This document shows positions 20,663 through 64,000 of a DNA stretch of 64,000 nucleotides, in pieces. The position numbers and the translations under genes are program-made. The notes under the pieces are model-generated. The model ran no database searches and was not told the DNA's origin. It saw only the letters and a program-made list of their open reading frames with translations. Location: assembly GCA_037013685.1 (NCBI GenBank), contig CM072897.1:19542143-19606142 (forward strand). The letters are read 5' to 3'. The DNA is from Acridotheres tristis (taxonomy: Eukaryota > Chordata > Aves > Passeriformes > Sturnidae). Positions within the stretch are counted from its first letter, which is position 1. Every line of letters starts with the position of its first letter.

Positions 20663-21950
20663 ATCCAACTGGAATTACATATTTAAAAATGCTCCCTTAG
20701 ACATGAAGCTCCCAGTAAGTAAGAAGGTGCTACTGCTTCATTTCATAGAAGAATTGGTTCACTGTTGCATAAGCTTTTCACAAAATACATATTTAAAATA
20801 AATCCCTTCACGGTACCTCCAAGTGCAGTACGTGCTCCCTGTGTGGCATTTATCCCATCAAAGCATCCTAGGACAAAAATCTGCCTTGAATCAAAGTTTT
20901 GGGGCTGAAGTGAAGAATTCCCAGCCCTTGCCCACCCCTGCTCTCAATCCTCACCTCTTATTCCCAGGCACTCTGTTAGGCTTCAGTGTAAGAAGTTAAA
21001 TGTGAATAAAAATCTGCATTGTACTTGGCTGACACTGTTTCTTGTCTGGTTTGTTTCAATTTGCCTGTGCTCTACAAAAAAATTCTTGTTTTAACTCCTG
21101 GCAGGAGGGAATCCTTACAGGAGTGCTGCCCTGGGGCTGAACTGACACAAAACCCAGCAGAAAGAACAGCTGAAGCGAAAAAAATACACATTTAAGATAA
21201 GCAGTCAGTTTGGGCTATCAGAGCCCAGGGGAAAGCAAGGGGTCCTACTCTTTCAGTGTTCTCCGGGGAGCAGGAGAGCACTTCAGCTCCTGGCTGGGCT
21301 CTAAAGATGCATTAATGTCTTTCTGGATAAGAGCAACAAGCCACAAAGCACAGCTGAAGGCTGGGATGTACCCAGAGCCCTGCTCGTGCTGCCTGTACAC
21401 TGCTGCCTCTCAGATGTTTTCATTACTAACCTTCCTCTCCTGGACTGCTAATTATGGAGGGATACACAGTCCAACTGTGCAGAACTAGAAGCAGGAAATA
21501 CATTGTCAAACAGCTGGGGAGCTTCACCAGCAAACACACAGCCCTGAGGCTTCAGTTTACTGGTTCTTTATACAAAATCAGCTGCTCATCAGTTCAGCCA
21601 CTGGAAGGCTTTGATCCTCCTTGCAGTCCAGGATCCTAAATCACTACTGCTGGCTTTGCTAAATGTCCTTCTGGAGGACTCACATCTAACCTGTGGAGAT
21701 CTGGACCCTCCAGTTCTGCAGTGAGTGGTGACTGCACTAAGAGTAGCTACACAGAAACCTCTGGTCACTGCAGTGACTCTTTGGAACAAGGCAGAGCCCC
21801 CAAGCTAAAATCACTGATAGGGAACAGCTGCATCCAGACTACCTGACACTGGGGAGAAGCCACCATGGGGCAGGGTAGGGCAGGGCCCTTTCCCACATTC
21901 CAGGCAGCCCTGAAGAGGCTCCTGCACCACCTGTGCTGCCCAGAGCAACC

Positions 21951-55743
<33,793 letters not shown>

Positions 55744-55760
55744 GGCCGCGGCGGGCTGGG

Positions 55761-55774
55761 GTTGCCATGGCGAC
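55761..55774 (-). promoter_or_regulatory. BBS4: RFX X-box at the BBS4 promoter
   Basis: GTTGCCATGGCGAC on the + strand (GTCGCCATGGCAAC in the BBS4 sense), one base from the palindromic X-box GTTGCCATGGCAAC. It ends 18 bp before the start codon. RFX factors drive many ciliary genes through this motif, and bbs genes of C. elegans carry it. Confidence 0.8.
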
Positions 55775-55781
55775 CGCCCGC

Positions 55782-55790
55782 CACTTCCGG
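55782..55790 (-). promoter_or_regulatory. BBS4: ETS/GABPA-type site at the BBS4 promoter
   Basis: CACTTCCGG on the + strand, CCGGAAGTG in the BBS4 sense, a consensus ETS-family element common in CpG-island promoters. Confidence 0.55.
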
Positions 55791-55943
55791 CGCGGCCATG
55801 GCGCGCGGGGCACGGCGGGAAGGCGGCGGCGGGAGGACTCCGGCTTTTCCCATCCCCCCCTCCCCTCCAGGTCCCGGCCCCGTTTAACCTGAGAAACACC
55901 CAAATAACCACAGAAATAGTAACGTGTCCGGCTTTTGAAAGGT

Positions 55944-55949
55944 TTTATT
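55944..55949 (-). terminator. ARIH1: Candidate distal ARIH1 poly(A) signal
   Basis: CCCAATAAAACC in the ARIH1 sense, about 2.35 kb after the stop codon and about 200 bp upstream of the BBS4 start codon on the same strand. Confidence 0.45.
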
Positions 55950-57181
55950 GGGAACTCCGCGGTGTAGAGGAGAGGGGAATGAGGCCGCTAGTGAGGAGGG
56001 ACGGCCCGGGAAGCTGAGCGGCCGCGGCCCCGCTCCCTCCCCGCCCCCCATTAGCAGGAGGGAGGTTGGGATGGCGGATTTTGTTTATTTTCCTTTGTAT
56101 TTCCACAGTATCTGTGGGGATGGTGTCCCACCAGCCAGGTAATTCACCTGCGAGCGCCTGAAACCCGGAGGAAAGGAACTGCAGCAGGCTCTCCCACAAG
56201 AGCAGGGCTTTGACATTGTCTTTAGGTTTTGCTACCAGGACGCCACAGACCGCGTTTCCTTTCGAGTGGAGTGCCCGCATCCTTGGCGTATTCCTTTCGG
56301 GGAACACGGAGTGAAAACCCAGCGCCTGTGTGCTTGCACCTGCCCAGCCCACCATGCTCCAGCTTCCGAGTGTTTCAACGCATGGACGGAGAATTCCCAA
56401 CAGGAGTGGCAAGGACGGATAGAGGCAGCGCCGCCCCCACGCAGCTCTGCACCATCCCACCCCTCCAGCAGCACCAGGAAAAGCACAGGGAAAGCGGCTG
56501 CACTCCCTCACGTTTGATTTCCAGGGCAAATAAAGGGAAAAGCAGGCATACAGGGACAAAACCACATCCGTGGAATGTCGGTAGGAGCCGTGAGGTAGCC
56601 GAAGTGACCCCGCTGCCAGCTGGAAACAGCAGCCCGTGTTATGCCCTGCCTGGGATCTGCCTTTTTTATTCGATCCCTTCACAACTTCCATCCCCTGGAA
56701 GCTGGCAGAGTGGCAGGAGGCTTGGAGGACACTTGCCTGGCGAAAAATACCACAGAAGGAATTCCTATACAGGAGTAAATTTAATAAAACCACCACCAAT
56801 TGTTTACTTAACATAGCTCTTGTTACAGAAATCATAAAAATGGACTCAGTAGCTAAACTCATTAGTTCTTTCCCCTTTTAATTGAAAAATACTCTGCTGA
56901 TTTCAGCTTCTACTGCACTAGATAGTGTTAAATAGTTGCCAGGACAGGACGCCCAGTGATTGAGCCCAAAACAAACACAAAGACAATTCCATCAGCTTTC
57001 CTTTTCACTGTTACGACTCGTTATAATGAAGTGAAAATTAAAACAGCAAGAAAGGGTCCATTTGACAGATGAAAGGGGAGGGAGAGGAGATCCACAGACA
57101 AAATCTCGCAGGAAGTCTTTGGAGAAGCGGTGCAAAACACCCCTCCTTGTCCTACCTCGGGATCCAAAACAAACCTCTGAA

Positions 57182-57230
57182 ACACACACACACACACACT
57201 GCACACACACACTGCACACACACACACACA
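57182..57230. repeat. (CA)n microsatellite
   Basis: CACACA runs interrupted twice by TG (CACTGCAC). It is (TG)n in the ARIH1 sense and lies within the probable 3' UTR. Confidence 0.95.
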
Positions 57231-57501
57231 GACGCCTCCTCTGGGATCAGAGCACGTGTCCTGCGTGCACGAGTGGGAACACAGAGCTGGATTTGGGCAG
57301 GTAAAGATCTGGGGCCAAAAATAAACCAAGAAAAAAGCAAAGCATCCTGAACCAGAGCTCCAGGAGCTGCAAGGGGCCGCGTCCGTCGCCAGCAATGGAT
57401 ACACACACAGACCTGGGGGAGGCCCTGGACAGAAAGGAACTGCAGGAAGAGGAGAAACCAAACAGCTCTGGAGAAGGCCTTCCAAAAAGAAAAGAAATAA
57501 A

Positions 57502-57523
57502 ATATATATATATATAGATATAT
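57502..57523. repeat. (AT)n microsatellite
   Basis: An ATATAT run with one G interruption, in the probable ARIH1 3' UTR. Confidence 0.85.
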
Positions 57524-58303
57524 TCACTACACCAGCACACGCTTCCCCCACCCCAGCCCAGGGAAAAAAACCAAAACCAAACAAAAGAATCAAACTGAAA
57601 GAAAATGCACAGCAAATAGACATAATCTTGAAGATTTTTAAAGAATAAATATTTTTTTGTAATTAAACATTATGCAAACACGTGCCACGCTTGCTCTTTG
57701 TCCATGCATATGCGCTATATACAACTTTGAAAAATACTGTGTTGTCCTCTTTTTGTTTTAAAAGTCATATACAAAGGTTGGGGTTTTTTTTTCCTTGCTG
57801 TGTACCCCCCTCCTTCCCTCCCCAAAAATCATCTTTACAATGAGCCAATCCACATTCATCCATGTACTTGGGTGGCAGAGAGGAGGAGGGGGGTGGGAGA
57901 GCCACCCCCCTTACTGAAGTCCATCAAAATGGCTGGTTTGGACATGAAAAGCAGTGTCAAGAAACTGGTTTAAGTTTCATCTGTACTACACACAGGAAAA
58001 GAAAGAGAAAAGAAAAAGGAGTCGGCTTGGAGGATGAAGCTACGTTACAAGTTAAAGTTGGAGGGTTTCTTAGTGCGTCTGTCACACTCTTGGCCGCCTA
58101 GAATACTGTTGTACAATGGTTTATCTACCTTTTTTTTTTTATTACAATATAATTTACTTAATTTTTCTGTTAACAAAACAGAATCCCGGTACTACAGACC
58201 AGCGGTGTAAGAGGCGGAGCAGCGCCCTGGGTGGGTTTTATTGGAATTGCATGAGCACTCTAGGATGGGAAAGGGTTCAGAGTTCATTGCTGCAGGGCCG
58301 GGC

Positions 58304-58388
58304 TCAGTCCTCGATGTACTCCCACAGGTCCTTCTCGTAGCCTTCATGCACGTGCTGCAACAAAACCCTCCGCCGGCTCTCGCAGTAT
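58304..58388 (-). CDS. ARIH1: ARIH1 last coding exon with stop
   Basis: 85 nt: [20 protein letters not shown] and LWEYIED, then TGA. Acceptor CCTGCAG. The terminal residues are identical to human. Confidence 0.96.
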
Positions 58389-61300
58389 CTGCAGGGGACA
58401 GGGACACCATGGAAAAGGCACGTCAGCAATCATGGAGCATCCCTGGCACCGAGTTATCCAAACCTACAGCACGCCTCATTTCTGAATGAGGTGATCCCCC
58501 GAGAAGGGAATTTGTATTTACAGCCCGTTAACAGCACTAATTAAGACTTTGGTTGCTCCAGTCACTCAGCTCCAGATCCCTGGCTGGAAAACCAATGTGC
58601 AAATTCAGAGTTTTTCAGGCAAACTATCCCCAGAGCCTCTACAGCTGAGAAACCTTCAGGAATAACTGGAAGAGGAGGAGGCAGCAGCTGTGGTTTGAAA
58701 AAGCCTAAGCACAGGTTGGTGGTGACACATGGAATGGGATGTGCTCTCCTTAAATGTGGGCTGGTGCCTGCTCTAAGCCCCATCAGGACAATAAGAAGGC
58801 ATGTGTTAGCTGGGGAAAAATAGCTGGAAGTGTTCAAGGCCAGCCGGTCTAGTGGAAGGTGTCCCTGTCCATGGCAGGAGGTGGAACAAGATTTACTTTA
58901 AGATGCCTTCCAACCCAAACCAGTCCATGATGAAAACCTCAGGAGTATTGACAGTTTTACTTCCCAGTGGAGACAGAAGCAGTCCAAAGGGTTACTGGTC
59001 TGGCTGGAGAGCAGGTTTCACCTCACATCCCAGCATGTGGCTCTCAGAGGGACACTACACCCTTGGAATATTCCCAGCTATACTGACTGAAAACTGCTGC
59101 ACATAAAACTGATCCCAGAGTCCAGTCCAGTCCTGCCAGGATCACTGATCCTGAGGAAAAGTATCACAGAACACAGAAAAGGTCATTTTGGGTGTGCTAG
59201 AAGACAAAAAGCACAGAAACATTGAACAAATTCAGGTTCCAAGAGCAAACTCTAAATAAACATCTGAGAGGCTCTGGCTGCTGGGAATCTGGCTTGCTTG
59301 GCAGTGGTTGGGCATCCCTCAGGAGAAATCTCCTAGTGGGAAGCTATCCCTGACCACAACACACACTAACACGTGGCAGGAATTCCTCCCCTGCTGCTCA
59401 GGACCTTATCAGAATGACTAATTCATCCAGTGGAGCAGCTGTGGCTCCCCTCACCGCTGTCAGCTGGCTCAAGAGAAACTCCCCTACACAAAGTCCCATT
59501 GATTTTCAGGAGCATGTGATGGCAAACACGTGGGCTCTGCTTTCCAAACTTTAGTTCTTTTTCTGCTGGTTGGGTGTGGAGGGGCTTAATCCTGTTTTCT
59601 AGATATGTCTTTGCAAGCAAAGAGATCCAAACAGCTGAAACCAAACCAGCCTAGAGAGCAGTTCCTGCAGCTTCCCAGAGCTCTTTAAACCCACCTTGAT
59701 GACATCCTGCTCCTAGTCTTGCATCAAAGGGCACCATGCAGGACATGATTAAGACATGACTGAACTGGTTAATTAGGGACCTGTACAGGCTTGACAGATG
59801 CATTCTTTCTTCCCAGAAATGTGAAGGCAGGTTTGGGATACTGTTTCCAAGCAATTCAGGCTATATTAGGTTTTAATTTCATTCCTACAAAAGCATTCAG
59901 GTTCAGAGGACTGACGTAAACAAGCAGCTTCATTTGAAATACCAAATTAATGGTGGCCTTAAAGGGTAAATTACAAAATGTCTTCAAAAAGAAAGTCAGC
60001 AAAGTCTTGCCCAGCCCCAGCTGTGCTGTCAAAGTTGGGCAGGATGAGCCACCAAATCTTAACAGCTCCTGCCACACCCTCCAGTCCACTGAGTCCTACA
60101 GCTCACCCTACTTTGGATATTTTCTTCATCCTAAGCCAGGCATAACAAATTCAGTGATTTTGGCAAAATGCCTCAGAAATGCAAGCCCTAATCCTGTGAC
60201 TCATCCGTATTTTCAGCTTTGTACTTTTCCACTGTGCAGAAATTATTCCCCTGGGACTGAACAAAGCACTGGCATCTGTGTCACCTGGACCCCAGTCCCC
60301 TGCTCCCCTTCCCAGCTGGGCAGGCTGCTCTCTACCTCTTCCTCAGGGACAGCTTTCCTACACCCACGTTTTGCACAAATGGACTCAGCAGACAATTAAA
60401 ACAGCCAATTGCTCTCTGCTGGCAGCTCATCCTAGGCCAAAGCTGGCAGCTTGGAACAACAAAGTCACTCCTTGTTCTTTGGCCCTTGCTCTGCAGATCC
60501 CATCTTGGTGCTGGCCATTCCCACATGCTCCTTCTGTGCAGAACAGCAGTGTACTGAGAGCCATTGCTTCTGGACATGGGATTTTTTCCATTCCAGGCTT
60601 ACATCTTCCAGCTCCTGCTCTGCAGAGCAGATGGAAGACAGAGCTGGGAGCCTCTCCCTGCAGGCTGTCACCTCCCCTGAGAGCTGGTCCCAGGAGGGAC
60701 ACAAAAACATACTGCCAGCATCTGCGTGTGGGCTTTTCTGAGAGGATTCGAGGCTGGCGCGGGACAGCGCTGCTGCTCTCAGACATCCAGGGACTGGCTG
60801 ATCACAATGGGTGGCACAAAGCCAAGAGCAAGCCCAGGGATGTGGCTCTGGAGAAACTGTATCTTGGCAACTGCTCAGATCACTACCTGACACATGGGCA
60901 TGGCAACACTCGCAGCTTTGAGAGAAAGGAGTATTCCAACACAAACCTGTACTTATCCTGTACTTTCTGCTTTATGTCTTGCAGCGAATCTTGGGATATA
61001 TCTCGCTCCAGGTACCCAGAAAGCACCTCTGTAGCATTCTCTAAGTCTGCTTGGTTATTCTGTAAAGACAAAAGAAGAAAAGTGTTTGGAGGGAGGAGGT
61101 AAAGGAAAGGGGGAGATTTTTATTTCAGCGCAACTGGAATCAGTACCAAAATAAAAAAGGATTAGGTATCACGAAATCCCAGACTGATTTGGGGTAGGAA
61201 GAGACATTGAAACTCATCCAGTTCCACCCACTGCCATGGGCCACCTTCCACTAGACCAGGATGCTCCAAGCCCATCCAACATGGCCTCGAATACTTCCAG

Positions 61301-62782
61301 GGTTGGGGCAGCCACAGCTCTGAGATTCTGTGACTCGTCCAGGAGACAATCCTACACAATGCCCAGAGAGCCTCTAACTTCTGTACAACCAGACTAACTC
61401 GGGCAGAACTCGGGGACTAGAGGCCTCCAAGCATTAAATCTTATTTCCTTAGTTTTGCAATCTGAATTCCTGATAACCCCATTTTCTCCTACCTCAAAGA
61501 TAATGGACTGATTATTCTTTTTGAGGTAGAAGGCAAAGACGTAAGTGTACATGAGTGTGGCACGACACTGGCAGAGGACGTCGACTGCTTTCTTCAGGAA
61601 CTGCACCTCAATCCACGACATGTTGTGCTGCTGCATCTCCTCCATCTTCTGCTTCACCTGAGCGTAGAGCTTGTGCTCGAAGCGCAGGCTCTGCATGTGG
61701 TTCATGTAGCGGTTGCAGTAGAACAGGTACCTCTGCAGGGCTGCTCGGGATCGCTGTGTTAATTCCCATTAGGGAGAAAGAAAACAAATAGTTAAAACAA
61801 AGTAATGGCTGCAAGAGAAGTAATCCCTTCACAAGGCTCTTCCTGATCCAGAGAACGAGCTTCCTTTCCAAAGGAGGCTCCTCTCCCGTGACGTTGGGCA
61901 GACAGCTCCGCACGGCCCTGCTAACCCTGGGAAGCATCCCGGGCACTTCCCAGCACAGCTCTGACATCCTCACTCCCAGCCTTGGAAGCAATCACAATCA
62001 TACTGCTCAAGCCTCATCACTTTTGTATTTCAGCCTCCATACTCGAGGTACAGCCCTCAAATGCTTCCAGTGTCATGACGAAAGTGAGAAGATGATGTTT
62101 TGTTGGGGTTTTTTTCTAATAAGGAATTCTAATTACTGTGCTCGTGCTAAGAGGGCAATCGCAGGTTGATGATAGAGCAGGGGAAAGGCACCGTGTGCTA
62201 AACAGTACAAGAGAACCCAGATGACTCAATACACGGTCATTAATCTTATTTTCTTCACACGACAGACCAGCTGCAAAAAAATAACACCACAGGCATGGTT
62301 CAACTTGTGTGCTGTGGATGTACAAAGGTAGCACATACCAGGCAAAGCCATCCCTATCGTAAAAGTCAAAAGACTTAACTGTCCTTTAGGATTTGTGCCC
62401 GAATCCGTGAATTCCTTCAGAGCAGACGTGCAGGTTTACAGAAAGCACACCACAGGGTCGGTGGTCTCCCTCATCACCAAAGGTTATGGACTCACCTCCT
62501 GTGCATCCCTTGCTGCCTTTGCATCATCCTCATTGTAGCGATTACAGTTGTACCTGTAACAGGGACACCGATTCCACAGATTTCAGTCCAAATCCGTGCC
62601 GTTTGCACCACGAGCTCCTCGCCTTCCAGTAAGGCACACTCCTGAACTCACCAGGCAGATCCGTGGGGCTCCCAGGGGCCCAGACACACCCAGCAGAACT
62701 CCGCCTTGCAGTTCTGGTTCCGACAGACCATGTGGTTGCAGCCCCCGTCCTTCTCGATGGTGACATGGCATTTCGGGCATTC
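58304..62782 (-). CDS. ARIH1: ARIH1 (ariadne-1 E3 ligase), 3' part only, 5 coding exons
   Basis: ARIH1 is a RING-between-RING ubiquitin ligase. It takes ubiquitin from UBE2L3 onto a catalytic cysteine in RING2 (Rcat) and, once bound to neddylated cullin-RING ligases, mono-ubiquitinates their substrates. Exons from 5' to 3': 62652-62782, 62496-62553, 61493-61753, 60947-61059, 58304-58388, encoding 215 residues equivalent to human 343-557, nearly identical to human. The first exon carries the Rcat zinc ligands and catalytic Cys357 equivalent in GGCNHMVC (codon 62740-62738). The next three and the last form the helical Ariadne domain that restrains Rcat in the free enzyme. Ends [16 protein letters not shown] at 58306-58304. 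RING1, IBR and the acidic N-terminus are outside the window. It enters the window in phase 0 at its 5' end. Confidence 0.96.
58389..60946 (-). other. ARIH1: Last intron of ARIH1
   Basis: 2.56 kb with one CR1 remnant near 58,830. ORFs such as that at 60,278-61,102 (+) overlap the antisense of an ARIH1 exon and have no recognisable domain. Confidence 0.6.
58825..58935 (+). mobile_element. CR1 tail fragment in ARIH1 last intron
   Basis: GTGGAAGGTGTCCCTGTCCA, GCCTTCCAACCCAAACCAGT, then CATGATG. About 110 bp, in + orientation. Confidence 0.85.
60947..61059 (-). CDS. ARIH1: ARIH1 exon, Ariadne domain
   Basis: 113 nt: [20 protein letters not shown], then [11 protein letters not shown]. Acceptor TTTACAG; donor CAG|GTTTGT. 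Confidence 0.96.
61165..61335 (-). mobile_element. CR1 3' fragment in ARIH1 intron
   Basis: Degenerate antisense copy: TTTGGGGTAGGAAGAGACAT, then GGGCCACCTTCCACTAGACC and GGGGCAGCCACAGCTCTGAG. Confidence 0.82.
61493..61753 (-). CDS. ARIH1: ARIH1 exon, Ariadne domain core
   Basis: 261 nt, 87 codons in phase 0, with [20 protein letters not shown], then [20 protein letters not shown] and [15 protein letters not shown]. Acceptor ACACAG; donor GAG|GTAGGA. Confidence 0.97.
62496..62553 (-). CDS. ARIH1: ARIH1 exon, Rcat to Ariadne linker
   Basis: 58 nt: [19 protein letters not shown]. Acceptor GTTACAG; donor GAG|GTGAGT. Confidence 0.96.
62652..62782 (-). CDS. ARIH1: ARIH1 exon with the Rcat catalytic cysteine
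   Basis: 131 nt: [20 protein letters not shown], then the CKAEFCWVC zinc ligands and [10 protein letters not shown] across the junction. Acceptor GTGGACAG; donor CTG|GTGAGT. Corresponds to about exon 10 of 14. Confidence 0.96.
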
Positions 62783-64000
62783 CTGTCCACAGGACAGAGA
62801 GCACCGTTAGCAGGGCAAGCACGGAACCCCAACAGCCTGGGGAACTTGGAAGGGTTCCCACGGCAGTCAGACAGAGCACGTCAAGTGAAATACAAGATTT
62901 AATTCTTCCCTTTGGACATCGAGATCCTCTTCAGTCAGGCCTTAAAACACTTCGAAACCCGGAGCAGTTAGATAGAAAAAACTTAAGGAATAACGTATTT
63001 TATCTATGCTGCTTTCACAGAGGGACACTGGGCGAGTCACTTCATGACCTTCCCCAAAATCCCAGCAGAGGGGTGGTCTCTAAGAGCCTGGGAAGCATGT
63101 GGCTTTCCTCACCACCAAGTGTCTGGTCCACTCTGGGACTGAGACCAAGCCGGAATCACGCTGTTACCAATCCAACCTGCAGCTGAAACATGCCATCCAG
63201 AAAGGAGCTCAAAACATGCAGCAAGACTCTAGTGTGCTTCAAAGAAGCTGCTGTCAGCTAAAAAGACACTTCTCTTCCTGAGGTGTTTCCATGTTTCCCA
63301 TCAGGTCCCTTTTTTCCCTTCATGTGACACCTCACTGAAGACTTTTCCATAAAAGCTCACATGGGGTTTCCCTTTCAGGAGTAAGGCTTTTGACAAATAT
63401 GAGTATCTCAAAGGGCAGCTCTGCACAGGGAAATATCTGGGGAATAGAACACCAATATCATGGTCTCCACGATCTTAGAAATTAACAAATCAACAAAGCA
63501 GCAAATACAGTGAAGAAAACTGCATAAATAAAACCGAAACCATTTTAGGCTGAATCAGCTTCTTGTCCAGCTCATGCCACAACCGTACCAGTCTTCATGA
63601 AGTCTCTGCACGAGCCAGTTTTTATATATAATACAATAACAAACATATCCAAACCAGTGATACACACGCCTGTAAAATCAGCTGCAGTTTTTGGGTCAGA
63701 AGCACGTGAAATCCCCTCCCCAGTCTGGAGTGTGTCTTTGCTAGCCAAAGCAAGCAGCTCTTACTCTGACATTCAGATAAACTCTCAAAGGAAGAAACCA
63801 ACATGCACAATCACTCCATAACTTCCACTTGTACATAGGACACAATCCAACAGGCTCTTGTACACCCACTCTGAGTGTCCCAACTATTACTGCATTTTAT
63901 ATGAGTCTGCCAGTTTGTAGTGTCACGAATTGGAGAATTTGCACATCAAACCAATGGGATCAATCAGCAACCAAGCACAGAAGAGGAATTTTTCATATCT
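62783..64000 (-). other. ARIH1: Upstream intron of ARIH1 to the window edge
   Basis: No exon found here. The expected preceding segment, which ends IAANTK in the human protein, is absent, so the next ARIH1 exon must lie beyond position 64,000. Confidence 0.75.

Larger units (their letters stand above)
15599..21950. other. Convergent 3' interval between ADPGK and BBS4
   Basis: 6.35 kb separates the two stop codons. It should hold both 3' UTRs and the spacer. No spliced protein-coding signal is visible on either strand, and no CR1 copy. A TNN-rich stretch lies at 17,205-17,240 and a ten-base G run at 20,392-20,401. The longest ORF, on the - strand at 17,417-18,127, has no recognisable domain. 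Confidence 0.6.
55944..58303 (-). other. ARIH1: Probable ARIH1 3' UTR, ending next to BBS4
   Basis: After the ARIH1 stop the - strand continues with AT-rich sequence and simple repeats and no coding exon. AATAAA hexamers in the ARIH1 sense lie at 58237-58242, 58138-58143, 56665-56670, 56094-56099 and 55944-55949. The last is followed by ACCTTTCAAAAG and is the most distal before the BBS4 promoter. Which are used is unknown, so the UTR extent is an inference. Confidence 0.5.

Noticed and set aside
55945..56862. 305-codon ORF on the - strand
   Set aside because: It lies in the probable ARIH1 3' UTR next to the BBS4 CpG island, has no domain I recognise, and has mixed composition. Protein-level evidence would be needed.
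60278..61102. 274-codon ORF on the + strand
   Set aside because: It runs through ARIH1 intron and antisense to an ARIH1 exon; no family resemblance.

Overview
The window is nuclear DNA from a bird, probably a neoavian such as a songbird. The evidence is three vertebrate genes split by ordinary GT-AG introns, CpG-rich promoters, and at least thirteen copies of the 3' end of the CR1 LINE, several still carrying the terminal TGATTCTATG-type octamer. The gene order matches human 15q24 (chicken chromosome 10) read in reverse. I read every exon directly and checked reading phase across every junction.

Layout. Positions 1 to about 7,900 hold no gene I can support and are probably intergenic DNA upstream of ADPGK. 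ADPGK (ADP-dependent glucokinase) lies on the + strand at 8,492-15,598, with seven coding exons and 490 codons, complete. Positions 15,599-21,950 separate two convergent 3' ends and contain candidate poly(A) signals for both. BBS4 (a BBSome TPR subunit) lies on the - strand from 55,743 down to 21,951, with sixteen coding exons and 537 codons, complete. Its intron 2 is about 13.7 kb. Positions 55,744-58,303 hold the BBS4 promoter and what looks like the ARIH1 3' UTR. ARIH1 (ariadne-1, an RBR ubiquitin ligase) is on the - strand. Only its last five coding exons (58,304-62,782) are present; they encode the RING2/Rcat region and the Ariadne domain, and the upstream exons lie past the right edge.

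The three genes do not form a functional system. ADPGK phosphorylates glucose with ADP at the endoplasmic reticulum, BBS4 helps carry membrane proteins to cilia, and ARIH1 ubiquitinates targets of cullin-RING ligases. Their linkage is ancient vertebrate synteny.

The most interesting material is regulatory. There is a 73-bp tandem duplication in the ADPGK promoter that spaces four TTACGCA(A/G) motifs at 41, 32 and 41 bp. A near-canonical RFX X-box sits at the BBS4 start codon. A second full X-box lies inside a CpG-rich patch deep in BBS4 intron 2. A solo-LTR-like element in BBS4 intron 6 carries a sense-strand poly(A) signal. ARIH1 may end only about 200 bp upstream of the BBS4 start. I found no previously undescribed multi-gene system.
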